Positions 33,510 through 41,106 of a stretch of 54,354 nt of DNA are shown here, one piece after another. This DNA comes from CAMBRF01 sp964404035. GTDB taxonomy: Bacteria; Verrucomicrobiota; Kiritimatiellia; CAIKKV01; CAITUY01. The notes beneath the pieces were generated by a model. That model saw nothing but the letters and a program-made list of their open reading frames with translations, was not told where the DNA came from and made no database searches. Each line of letters opens with the position of its first letter. Within the stretch, counting starts at the first letter, position 1. The stretch lies in the NCBI GenBank assembly GCA_964404035.1, contig CAYOIT010000006.1, positions 1 to 54,354 on the forward strand. Reading direction: 5' to 3'. The translations under genes were made by a program, and so were the position numbers.

Positions 33510-34994
33510 TTACGTTATCACGGAATCGCTGAATCCAGATTTCCTGGCCAGTTCCGCGGCATTCGCCGGCCCGCTCCCGCCGAACGGGTAACGCAGGGGT
33601 ACGAGTCTCCCCGTCTCCATTTCGTTCAGGACCGGTGCAAAGACGTCCCAGGCCGCCGCCAGTTCATCGGCGCGGATGAACAGGCTGCGATCTCCCTGAA
33701 TCACGTCGAGCAGCAGGCATTCGTACGCGTCCGGAATCAGGGCGTCAAAAGCAGCCTTGTAGCGCAGATCAAGTTCCGTTCGTTGCAGCGCCATATTCAA
33801 CCCCGGAACCTTGTTCATGATCTTCAGTTCAATCGCTTCATCGGGCTGAACACGGATGACCATCTCGTTTGCCTTCATTTCCCCCATCGAGGGATCGAAA
33901 ATATCAGTTTCGACCGGCCGAAACCGGATGCGGACCTCGTTCACCTGGCAGTCCATGGCCTTCCCTGCCGTCAGAAAGAAAGGCACACCTTTCCACCGCT
34001 CATTTTCGATCGCCAGATGCGCGGCGGCATAGGTGGGTGTGAGAGAGTCGGGCGGAACGGTCGGTTCGCCCACATAGGCTGGCTGTCTTCCCGAGGCCGA
34101 CGGGCCATACTGGCCGATCGCCACGTCGTCGACCGACAGGGGAGCCACGCACCTTAACAGCCGAACCTTTTCATCGCGGACCGCCTGGGCGTCGAACCGG
34201 GCCGGGCGCTCCATGGCCAGCAGTGCCAGAATCTGAAGCAGATGGTTCTGCATGACATCGCGGATGATGCCGAACCCGTCAAAATAACCGCCGCGTTGTC
34301 CCACCCCCAGCGGCTCTTTCCAGACAATGCTCACACTCTCGATGAAATGGCGGTTCCAGATCGGCTCAAAAATCAGGTTGGCAAACCTCAGAATCATCAG
34401 ATTCTGAACGATCTCCTTGCCCAGATAGTGATCGATACGGTAGGTGAACTCCTCGGTGAACACTTTATGCATCTCATGAACCAGCTGGTCCGATGAGGAC
34501 CGATCACGGCCGAACGGCTTCTCCACCACGATGCGGGACCATTCCCGGCGCGAGCCGCACGCCACCAGCCCGGAATCCCCCAAAGCCCTGGCGGCCTCCA
34601 TGAAAACAGTCGGCGGAACGGCCATGTAGAACAGCCGGTTGATGGGACCCGTTCCCTCAATCCCGCGCATGAACTGGAACAGATCGAGAAAGGAATCGGA
34701 CGAGGAATACTGACCGGAAACGTAATGGCAGCGCTTCAGGAATTCGGCCTCAAGCTCAGCGCAGGAGGCGTGCGGAACATACCGGCAGGTGAGATTCTGT
34801 TCGATCTTCGCCCGGAAGGCCGACTGGTCCATTACCGATCGGGCCAGCCCGAAAACCTGAAAGTTGGGAGGCAGAAGCCCCTGGGAAAACAACGCGAACA
34901 AAGCAGGAAAGATCTTTCGCTGGGCCAGATCGCCCGAGGCCCCCACCACGACGATCCCCAGCGGAAGCCCCGCGCCATGTTCATTTCTTGGCAT
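33510..34994 (-). CDS. zwf: Glucose-6-phosphate 1-dehydrogenase
   Basis: Oxidises glucose 6-phosphate and makes NADPH. The 494-residue protein has VVGASGDLAQRKIFPALF near residue 15 (nucleotide fold) and the signature RIDHYLGKEIVQNL near 200. EWSRIVVEKPFG near 165 carries the substrate-binding Lys. The ATG at 34994 (MPRNEHG) was chosen because AGAAGG lies six bases upstream. Its start overlaps the 3' end of a 59-residue Cys-rich gene by 14 bp. NADPH from Zwf and Pgl could feed the thioredoxin system that powers the adjacent DsbD. Confidence 0.95.
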   Translation of the reverse strand: MPRNEHGAGLPLGIVVVGASGDLAQRKIFPALFALFSQGLLPPNFQVFGLARSVMDQSAFRAKIEQNLTCRYVPHASCAELEAEFLKRCHYVSGQYSSSDSFLDLFQFMRGIEGTGPINRLFYMAVPPTVFMEAARALGDSGLVACGSRREWSRIVVEKPFGRDRSSSDQLVHEMHKVFTEEFTYRIDHYLGKEIVQNLMILRFANLIFEPIWNRHFIESVSIVWKEPLGVGQRGGYFDGFGIIRDVMQNHLLQILALLAMERPARFDAQAVRDEKVRLLRCVAPLSVDDVAIGQYGPSASGRQPAYVGEPTVPPDSLTPTYAAAHLAIENERWKGVPFFLTAGKAMDCQVNEVRIRFRPVETDIFDPSMGEMKANEMVIRVQPDEAIELKIMNKVPGLNMALQRTELDLRYKAAFDALIPDAYECLLLDVIQGDRSLFIRADELAAAWDVFAPVLNEMETGRLVPLRYPFGGSGPANAAELARKSGFSDSVIT

Positions 34995-35160
34995 GTGACA
35001 CCTTCTTCTTTCCGGGCACGCCTGCACAGGAAGCACAACGGGTGCCCGAGGTCTGGCCCACAAGCCACCCCTGACAGGCCGCGCATCGTGCATCGGAACA
35101 CCATTGGCACATCTGACAGTCCGGGCAGGGATGCTTCTTGGTCTTCTTGCGAGCCGTCAC
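34981..35160 (-). CDS. 59-residue cysteine-rich small protein
   Basis: A very short frame starting with GTG at 35160. The GTGA overlaps the DsbD stop, and the TGA stop overlaps the zwf start by 14 bp, so it is fitted exactly between two real genes. Eight cysteines sit at 12, 15, 18, 21, 26, 29, 42 and 45 in a CPDCQMCQWC, RCAAC, RCASC pattern, with a Lys-rich N-terminus. This suggests a double zinc or iron-sulphur binding fold. I vaguely recall similar CPDCQxCQWC small proteins but cannot name a family. Codon fit and overlaps support a real gene. Confidence 0.7.
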   Translation of the reverse strand: MTARKKTKKHPCPDCQMCQWCSDARCAACQGWLVGQTSGTRCASCAGVPGKKKVSHAKK

Positions 35161-36815
35161 TTCGCCTCCATCCTCCTGGGTTTCAAAATGATATAGGTCG
35201 GGAGGCCTTTGACCTCATAGTAGTCCAGAATATCCTTGGTGACCGGATCGTTCGGCTTTTCAGCCTGAAACTTGACAACCCGGTAAGTGGCCAGACGTTG
35301 CCGCACCGCCTCTGAACGGAACGTGGTCGCCTCCATGGCTTCGCAGTTCTTGCACCAAGTCGCCCAGAAATCGACAAACACCGGCACTCCCTGCGCCTGG
35401 GCTTCGGCCAACACCTTGGCCCAGTCCTCTGCCCGTTCAGGGCTGACCTGGAGAGACCCTTCCACCGGGGTTCCGGGCACGCCCGGCCCTTTCCAACCGC
35501 GATAAGCGAGCCCCGCGTAGTAAAACGCCAGCAGAAGAATGAACACCCCAAAGCCGTACTTCACCCAGTTCATCCAGGCGCCGGGTTTGGGGAGTCGGGC
35601 CAGTCCGCCGCCGGCCAGCGGCCAGGGCAGGGCCATCCCCACCCCCAGCATGAAAGGCAGCACCAGACCGATCACGGCTCCCTGGGCATAGAGATTGCCG
35701 GAGAGGATCAACACGGCAATCACCACCGGCGCCACGCACGCTCCCGCCAGCAGGGCCGCCACACTCCCCATCGTCAGGGCCGCCGCATAGCTTCCACGCT
35801 TGAACGCGGGGCCACGCGTCGCCCCGCCCTGGAAGCGGGTTAGGTCGATGGTGATCACATCGAACATGGCCAGGCCCAGAATCACAAATAGGATGGCGAT
35901 GGCCAGGTTGAAACCAGGCATCGAGTTCAACGTGCCGAACTGCGCGCCGGTCAGAACCGCGACCAATCCCAGTGCGCCGTAAACCAGCGCCATGCCAAGC
36001 CCGTAGATGCCGCCCAGAACAAACCCTTTGGCATGGGAGGCGCCTTGAGTTCCTGTACCCAAAATGGCCAGGTTGACAGGGATCATGGGCAGCACGCACG
36101 GCGTCAGGTTCAAGAGAAGTCCGCCCATCAGGATGACGAGAACCGTCCACCAGGCACCAAACCGCCGGAGAAATTCCACAGGGTCGGCGCCAAAGAGGGC
36201 GACCCCGTTCCGGATACGGGCCCAGGTGCCTTCCGCCGGCTTCGATTGGCTGGAAGGCCGCCCTTCGGAGGCATCGAGAAAGGCCAGAAACTCTCCCGTG
36301 TTGAAGTAGCCAAACGTCCTTCCCACCACGTCGAAATCAGCTGATACATCACGCCAGCCAGGCGCGCCCCCGGCGGCCAGGGGCGAACGTTCCGTCTCCG
36401 GTGCCCGCATCCCGGCCGCAAGCTGGAAAGTCCGGGTTTCGGGGAAGAAGCAGAGCTTTTCACTGCACCCCTGATAGTGGACTTGCACGACCATTCCGGC
36501 AGGCCCCGGCTCCGCAGCCAGGTAAGCACTGGTGAAATCATTGGTGTAGGAATCCCGCACCGAACCGGAAAAAGGATCGCGATGGGAAACCGGCTGGGGG
36601 CGGTCGAGCAGCCTTAAGGGGTGAGGCTCAGCCTTGAGATTGGCGCTGAGCGTGTCGGCATAAAGGTAGTGCCCTGGGGGCACACGAAACGCCACCTCAA
36701 CCACCGTGTTCGTTCCCCGGCGGGTCAGCCGGGCATCAACCCCGAAGGGATCGACGGCCGCAGCCGTTCCGGCCAGCAACACCAGCATTACAGCAAGGCT
36801 TCCGCTCCTGCGCAT
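35157..36815 (-). CDS. dsbD: Thiol:disulfide interchange protein DsbD
   Basis: Carries reducing power from cytoplasmic thioredoxin across the inner membrane. The 552-residue protein has a signal peptide (MRRSGSLAVMLVLLAGTAAA) and an N-terminal domain with the Cys pair in CSEKLCFFPET near residue 120. A membrane core of about eight helices follows, with Cys in LNLTPCVLPMIP near 240 and AGACVAPVVIAV near 360. A C-terminal thioredoxin domain carries DFWATWCKNCEAME near 470. All three cysteine pairs needed for the relay are present. GGGAGGAGG precedes the ATG. The next small gene starts on its stop codon. Confidence 0.95.
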   Translation of the reverse strand: MRRSGSLAVMLVLLAGTAAAVDPFGVDARLTRRGTNTVVEVAFRVPPGHYLYADTLSANLKAEPHPLRLLDRPQPVSHRDPFSGSVRDSYTNDFTSAYLAAEPGPAGMVVQVHYQGCSEKLCFFPETRTFQLAAGMRAPETERSPLAAGGAPGWRDVSADFDVVGRTFGYFNTGEFLAFLDASEGRPSSQSKPAEGTWARIRNGVALFGADPVEFLRRFGAWWTVLVILMGGLLLNLTPCVLPMIPVNLAILGTGTQGASHAKGFVLGGIYGLGMALVYGALGLVAVLTGAQFGTLNSMPGFNLAIAILFVILGLAMFDVITIDLTRFQGGATRGPAFKRGSYAAALTMGSVAALLAGACVAPVVIAVLILSGNLYAQGAVIGLVLPFMLGVGMALPWPLAGGGLARLPKPGAWMNWVKYGFGVFILLLAFYYAGLAYRGWKGPGVPGTPVEGSLQVSPERAEDWAKVLAEAQAQGVPVFVDFWATWCKNCEAMEATTFRSEAVRQRLATYRVVKFQAEKPNDPVTKDILDYYEVKGLPTYIILKPRRMEAK

Positions 36816-36841
36816 GGGACGCCTCCTCCCAGGTTCAGCCG

Positions 36842-37201
36842 TTACGCTTCAGGTTCCTTGGGCCACTTCACAATCGTCTGAAGAATCTCCCTGACAAAGG
36901 AACACTCACAATGAGCCGGACAACTCCGCAACTCAGCTCTATTCAGGCAATACCCCGGGCAATTGCTCGCTGAGGACCTTCGCCTCTCGAATATGGGCCC
37001 CTCGGACAGATCAAAGAAGTCTCCGGCCGGCACCGACAGTGTGGTTCTACAGGACGTCCGCGAATGGTTGAAGAGAAAATAGCCTTCTCTCAACAACTCG
37101 AAATGGGCCTGATAGCCGATGGCCACAACCTCGGGGTCGCCAAGGAAATCCGCCCTTGTCGCCCATCTGTGCTCGCAGCTTGAGCAAATCCTGAACGGCA
37201 C
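36842..37201 (-). CDS. Conserved cysteine-rich hypothetical protein
   Basis: A 119-residue protein that I recognise as a conserved family lacking an assigned function. Cysteines cluster in three places: FRICSSCEHRW at the start, CPGYCLNR near 80, and CPAHCECSFVREIL near 93, with FLFNHSRTSCRTT between. The spacing suggests a metal- or cluster-binding fold. It begins with GTG at 37201 preceded by AAGGGA; an ATG just upstream is out of frame. It lies after a terminator of the ferritin gene and 26 bp before dsbD, so it may head the DsbD-zwf-pgl part. Confidence 0.75.
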   Translation of the reverse strand: MPFRICSSCEHRWATRADFLGDPEVVAIGYQAHFELLREGYFLFNHSRTSCRTTLSVPAGDFFDLSEGPIFERRRSSASNCPGYCLNRAELRSCPAHCECSFVREILQTIVKWPKEPEA

Positions 37202-37212
37202 AATCCATTCCC

Positions 37213-37243
37213 TTCAAAAGAACGGGCGACCTTTCGGCCGCCC
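37213..37243 (-). terminator. Rho-independent terminator after ferritin
   Basis: Read on the minus strand, GGGCGGCC and GGTCGCCC form an 8-bp stem closed by a GAAA loop, followed by GTTCTTTTG. It sits 38 bases after the ferritin stop and would separate the antioxidant operon from the dsbD part, wholly or in part. Confidence 0.75.
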
Positions 37244-37280
37244 GCCGTTCGCCCGATCACAGTCGGCTGGAGGCAGGCGT

Positions 37281-37778
37281 CTAGGCCTTCGCTCCGCGCT
37301 TACCCAACTGCTTGTCAATCATCAGCAGGGTTCCGGTCGAACTCCCGGCCATCTTGAGCATGCCAAGAATCTCGTTATCGTTCGCCTCTTCCTCCACCTG
37401 TTCCGTCACATACCATTGCAGAAGAATCTGGGTGGCATAGTCTTTCTCGGCGACAGCCAGATCCATCAAGTCATTGATGCTCTTCGTGATGAACCGCTCA
37501 TGCTTGATGGTGGCTTCAAACATATCCAGCAGCGACTTGAACCCGATGGCCGGTTTCCCGATAGCCTCAAGTTCCACTTCCGCTCCCTGTTCGAGCAGAT
37601 ACTTGCAGAACTTCATCGCATGCCCTGTTTCCTCCTGATACTGAGCGAGGAACCATGCGCCGGCTCCTTTCAACCCCTTGTTGGTGGCTTCCGCCGACAT
37701 AGCCAGATACAAGTAGGCCGAATAGAACTCCTTGTTGATCTGCTTGTTGATGGCTTTCTGAAGTTTATTACCGATCAT
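37281..37778 (-). CDS. ftnA: Ferritin
   Basis: Stores iron as a 24-subunit shell after oxidising Fe(II). The 165 residues show the four-helix ferroxidase pattern: NKEFYSAYLYLAMSAEA near residue 15, EETGHAMKFCKYL near 48, and the later Glu and Gln ligands in TEQVEEEANDNEI near 128. AAAAGGAG precedes the ATG at 37778. It is the last member of the antioxidant operon, 23 bp after desulfoferrodoxin. Confidence 0.96.
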   Translation of the reverse strand: MIGNKLQKAINKQINKEFYSAYLYLAMSAEATNKGLKGAGAWFLAQYQEETGHAMKFCKYLLEQGAEVELEAIGKPAIGFKSLLDMFEATIKHERFITKSINDLMDLAVAEKDYATQILLQWYVTEQVEEEANDNEILGMLKMAGSSTGTLLMIDKQLGKRGAKA

Positions 37779-37801
37779 TGTGTCTCCTTTTATCAATCTG
37801 T

Positions 37802-38179
37802 TCAGGCTTTCCACAATCCATGCAGATTGCAGAACTCACGCGCCACCACATCCGTGGCGGTAACGCCCTCGAACACCGCCACGGGCTCCTGTCCCGGCTT
37901 CAGGGCCTGCCGGAGGACTTTGTCGCCGACCAGCAGTTCGATCCATTCGATGTAATGCTTCTCTTCCATCGGATGGAGAATGCTGCCCACAGTCACCTTG
38001 ATCCCGTTGGGAACTCGGGAGATCACGGGCACGTGTTTCTCCTTCGAGGCCTCCACGGTATTCTCGACAAACAACTTCATCGGCTTGTCACAGCACACGA
38101 GGTTGCCCCCTGCGGCGTGAAGGACCTCCACAATGTTACCGCACGATTCGCACTTAAAAACGTTCAGTTTCTCGGTCAT
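37802..38179 (-). CDS. dfx: Desulfoferrodoxin (superoxide reductase)
   Basis: Reduces superoxide to peroxide without making oxygen, typical of anaerobes. The 125-residue protein is the two-iron type: centre I Cys at 10, 13, 29 and 30 (FKCESCG, LVCCDKP), and centre II with ligands in EKHVPVI, EEKHYIEW and FCNLHGLW. AAAGGAG precedes the ATG at 38179. Rubredoxin upstream is its usual electron donor. Confidence 0.97.
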   Translation of the reverse strand: MTEKLNVFKCESCGNIVEVLHAAGGNLVCCDKPMKLFVENTVEASKEKHVPVISRVPNGIKVTVGSILHPMEEKHYIEWIELLVGDKVLRQALKPGQEPVAVFEGVTATDVVAREFCNLHGLWKA

Positions 38180-38211
38180 GGTTTCTCCTTTTTTTGTCCA
38201 ACTCTGGCGCG

Positions 38212-38790
38212 TTACCAGTTCTCCGCCAGCACTTCGAAATGAGCACGCGGATGCGCACAGGCGATACACACGTCCGGGGCCGCCGTTCCGGTATGGAGAT
38301 AGCCGCAGTTGCGGCAACGCCAGACGACTTCCTGATCGCGGCGGAAAACCTTTCCAGCCTCGATGTTCGCCGCCAGGTCACGATACCGTTTGCCGTGCTG
38401 CTTTTCGGCAACCGCGATCGCCTCGAATACATTGGCCAGATCATCCAGCCCTTCCTCACGGGCCGTCTTGGCGAAACCGGGATACATCTCCCGCCACTCG
38501 TACTCCTCGCCCGCGGCGCCTGCCTTCAGATTATCGACCGTCTCTCCCACCACTCCTGAGGGAAACGTCGCCGTAATCTCAAGCTCTCCGCCTTGAAGAA
38601 ACTTGAACAACCGGTGGGCGTGCTCCTTCTCCTGGTTGGCCGTCTCCTCGAAGATGTCCGCAATCTGAACCAATCCTTCCTTGCGCGCTTTGCCGGCAAA
38701 GAAAGTATAACGGTTTCGGGCTTGTGATTCGCCCGCAAAGGCCGTCAGAATATTGCGCTCGCTCCGGGTCCCTTTTAACTTGATCGCCAT
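38212..38790 (-). CDS. rbr: Rubrerythrin
   Basis: A non-haem iron peroxidase. The 192 residues hold a diiron four-helix domain (NILTAFAGESQARNRY, IFEETANQEKEHAHR, EAIAVAEKQHGKRY) and a C-terminal rubredoxin-like domain with CRNCGY and CIACAHP. The ATG at 38790 has GAGGAG upstream. It turns peroxide from superoxide reductase into water, with electrons from rubredoxin. Confidence 0.97.
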   Translation of the reverse strand: MAIKLKGTRSERNILTAFAGESQARNRYTFFAGKARKEGLVQIADIFEETANQEKEHAHRLFKFLQGGELEITATFPSGVVGETVDNLKAGAAGEEYEWREMYPGFAKTAREEGLDDLANVFEAIAVAEKQHGKRYRDLAANIEAGKVFRRDQEVVWRCRNCGYLHTGTAAPDVCIACAHPRAHFEVLAENW

Positions 38791-38804
38791 CGTCTCTATT
38801 CTCC

Positions 38805-38963
38805 TCATTCCTGAACTGAAAACTCACTCTTCCCTACACCGCAATCGGGACAGACCCAATCGCCGGGAATATCATCAAAAGCCGTGCCAGGCGCGATGCC
38901 ATGATCAGGATCGCCTGCCTTGGGATCGTAAACATACCCGCATACGTTGCATACGTACTTCAT
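38805..38963 (-). CDS. rub: Rubredoxin
   Basis: A 52-residue electron carrier with one iron bound by Cys5, Cys8, Cys38 and Cys41 (YVCNVCGY and WVCPDCG). The aromatic core residues and the segment DPKAGDPDHGIAPGTAFDDIP are standard. It starts the operon rubredoxin, rubrerythrin, desulfoferrodoxin, ferritin (gaps 14, 32 and 23 bp) and would feed electrons to the two reductases. Confidence 0.97.
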   Translation of the reverse strand: MKYVCNVCGYVYDPKAGDPDHGIAPGTAFDDIPGDWVCPDCGVGKSEFSVQE

Positions 38964-39026
38964 ATCAGACTCATCCCTTCCTTTCTTGTTGGATTATACT
39001 AACCCATTCCATCGCTTCAACAACAG

Positions 39027-39065
39027 ACAAAACAGGCCCCTGGCACCCTCTCGTCAGAAGCCTGT
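39027..39065 (-). terminator. Rho-independent terminator of the thioredoxin-like gene
   Basis: On the minus strand, ACAGGCTTCTG pairs with CAGGGGCCTGT (11 bp, two G-T pairs, 12-nt loop) and is followed by TTTTG. It ends the upstream two-gene unit before the rubredoxin promoter. Confidence 0.7.
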
Positions 39066-39071
39066 CCGAAA

Positions 39072-39557
39072 CTACTTGTTCAAAAGTGATTTCAGGTGGG
39101 CAATATACCCATCAGCCCCACCCTCCTGATAGCCTGTTCGCGCCAACTCCTTGCCCTCAGCATCCAGCAGTAGAATGGTCGGAAACCCTTCCACCCGGAA
39201 CCGCTCAGCCAAGGCTTGGTTCGCTCGCTTGACCTCATCGCTCTGGTCCGAGCGACGCGGAAAATCAACCAGCAGCAGGACCAGGTTGTCTTTCGCATAA
39301 TCTTTGAACGCGGCCTTGGAAAACACTTCCTTCTCCAATCGGATGCACCACCCGCACCAGTCCGATCCTGAGAAATCCACAAGAATCGGCACTTTTCTGG
39401 CTGCCGCTTGCGCCTTGGCCTCGTCCAGGGAAGTAAGCCACGTGACCGGGCTCCCGCCTTCCTGGGCTGCTGCTGCCGAATCGTCCTTCTGTGCCTTGCA
39501 GGAAATCAACGTCGCACACAGGACGATATAACTTATCGCCAACATTCGACTGAACAT
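39072..39557 (-). CDS. Thioredoxin-like lipoprotein
   Basis: A 161-residue protein. The signal peptide ends in a lipobox, TLISC, so Cys at about residue 20 is lipid-anchored. The thioredoxin domain has the redox motif SDWCGWCIRLEKEVF near 65 and the cis-Pro in EGFPTILLLD near 130. It resembles the DUF255/DsbD-gamma type, which reduces or oxidises envelope proteins. AAAGGAGGG precedes the ATG. It lies 26 bp after a small gene on the same strand, and DsbD nearby is a plausible partner. Confidence 0.9.
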   Translation of the reverse strand: MFSRMLAISYIVLCATLISCKAQKDDSAAAAQEGGSPVTWLTSLDEAKAQAAARKVPILVDFSGSDWCGWCIRLEKEVFSKAAFKDYAKDNLVLLLVDFPRRSDQSDEVKRANQALAERFRVEGFPTILLLDAEGKELARTGYQEGGADGYIAHLKSLLNK

Positions 39558-39583
39558 GGGACCCTCCTTTTCTTCGCTTGTCT

Positions 39584-39808
39584 TCATGATGCCCTCACCT
39601 CCACACCTTTTCCTGTGAGATTCCGAGCCTGATGCACCAAGTGTTCACGCTGGGCCTCTCCTCTGATCCGGTAGGCGCAGTCTTTGACGAGACCGAACAG
39701 ACACATGCACCCTTCGTCCGGCGCCTCATCATTTGCCGAGTCTGCAAAGGATATTAGCTCGCTGGACAAATAGATCAACTGCTCAATTCTTTGGGTAGGT
39801 GCGTCCAT
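39584..39808 (-). CDS. Small hypothetical protein
   Basis: A 74-residue protein with no domain I can name. Features are a helical N-terminus (RIEQLIYLSSELISFADSAN) and GCMCLFGLVKDCAYRIRGEAQRE with three Cys. GGAAGGG stands before the ATG at 39808; in-frame starts further upstream lack such a signal. It precedes the thioredoxin-like lipoprotein in one unit. Confidence 0.6.
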   Translation of the reverse strand: MDAPTQRIEQLIYLSSELISFADSANDEAPDEGCMCLFGLVKDCAYRIRGEAQREHLVHQARNLTGKGVEVRAS

Positions 39809-40201
39809 AATAGTCCCTTCCGGCTCGGTGCCGCTCTTCATCCATCGCAAGTCACCAATTAACCCGTTCTCACTTATGCAAGATGTGTGCCTGAAAAGGA
39901 TTGATCCTTACCCCCATCTCTTCAATCTGTTCGTGGAGAACCGTTTACAGAATATCAATCACGGCTTTGGACCGGGTTGCTGTCTCACGACAGCCGACTC
40001 AACTGTCTCTCATGCTGTTCCCGCAACACCAACCTTGAGTCGGCGCAACCCCGGGCCGGGTCTTGCCGGGAGGCCACCCCGCTCAAGGAGAAAGCGGGAA
40101 ACCAGAGGCCACTCTCGATGAGCGTCTCCCACTGGTTTTGACTTTCATTTTGCAGCCCCGCTGATAGACTGCCCCCCTCACACAAGCGGAGTACTCTAAA
40201 C
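39809..40201. promoter_or_regulatory. Divergent intergenic region
   Basis: A 393-bp gap between divergent genes, expected to hold both promoters. A small perfect hairpin GCTGTC/GACAGC is at 39979-39994. No gene is supported here. Confidence 0.4.
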
Positions 40202-41008
40202 ATGATTGAAGCAGGGAAAACATATCTTGTCATGGGACTGCTGGACCCTGACTCCATCGCCTACGCCATCGGACGCACGATCGAACGTTTCGGGGGCAAA
40301 GTGATTTACACGGTCCAGAACGAGGTGCTGAAGCGCCGGTTTCTCGACAGTCGCAAGACCCTGACCGACGCCGAGAAAGCCGCACTGGATTACCGGTTCT
40401 GCGATGTTTCAAAGACGGAGGAAATCCAGGCGCTCTTCGCAGGACTTGGCCCGCTGGCGGGTGTGGTTCATTCGGTCGCCTTCGCCAATCCCAAAACCTG
40501 CCTGGGGCAGGAGTTTCACACCGACGCCATGGAAGATATCCATAAGTCTTACCAGGTCAGTTGCGTCTCCCTGGCCGAGGTCGCCAAGTATGCCGTTCCC
40601 CATATGCCGGAAGGTGGCGCCATCGTGGCGCTCTCGTTCGACACGCAACATGTTTACCCGCTCTACAACTGGATGGGCGTACACAAGGCCGCGCTCGAGG
40701 CCCTGGCACGCGCCCTGGCACGCCGCCATGGACGCGAGCTGGTGCGCGTGAACATCGTCTCCGCCGGCCCGTTGGTCACCACCGCCGCCAGCAAGATCCC
40801 CGACTTCGAACACATCGGGAAAATCTGGCAGCAGAGCAGTCCGCTCGCCTGGGACCCCGTCAAGGACAAACAGGCGGTGGCGGATGCGGTGGCGTTTCTG
40901 CTCAGCCCGCTGGCACGCCGTATCACCGGTCACGTTCTCCCCGTCGACGGGGGTGCGGCGATCATGGGCGGCCCGTTAATGGACTTCGAGAAGCCACCCG
41001 GAGGTTGA
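40202..41008 (+). CDS. fabI: Enoyl-ACP reductase (NADH), FabI
   Basis: Last step of each fatty-acid elongation cycle. The 268-residue SDR-type enzyme has the FabI features GLLDPDSIAYAIGRTIERFG near residue 12, HSVAFANP near 94, and the active-site YNWMGVHKAALE near 155 (Tyr and Lys of the Y-x6-K pattern). The C-terminal ITGHVLPVDGG is standard. It is a single-gene unit ending at a long hairpin. Confidence 0.93.
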   Translation: MIEAGKTYLVMGLLDPDSIAYAIGRTIERFGGKVIYTVQNEVLKRRFLDSRKTLTDAEKAALDYRFCDVSKTEEIQALFAGLGPLAGVVHSVAFANPKTCLGQEFHTDAMEDIHKSYQVSCVSLAEVAKYAVPHMPEGGAIVALSFDTQHVYPLYNWMGVHKAALEALARALARRHGRELVRVNIVSAGPLVTTAASKIPDFEHIGKIWQQSSPLAWDPVKDKQAVADAVAFLLSPLARRITGHVLPVDGGAAIMGGPLMDFEKPPGG

Positions 41009-41011
41009 CAC

Positions 41012-41089
41012 CACTACGAAAGACGCGAAAAACGCGAAAAGGATATGTTGTCAGCCTTTCCTTTCGCGCTTTTCGCGTGTTTCGTAGTG
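41012..41089. terminator. Long hairpin between converging genes
   Basis: CACTACGAAAGACGCGAAAA at the left pairs, with two mismatches and one bulge over about 30 bp, with the complement ending at 41089. It sits between the FabI stop and the end of the converging dehydrogenase gene, so it may end both transcripts. A-rich and T-rich arms help either strand. The CACGAAA-type words are common in dispersed bacterial repeats. Confidence 0.7.
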
Positions 41090-41106
41090 AGAATCCGCTT
41101 TTGGAC

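Noticed and set aside
39828..40121. 97-codon open frame before fabI
   Set aside because: Low-complexity Arg/Pro-rich product, no ribosome site, lies in a divergent promoter region.
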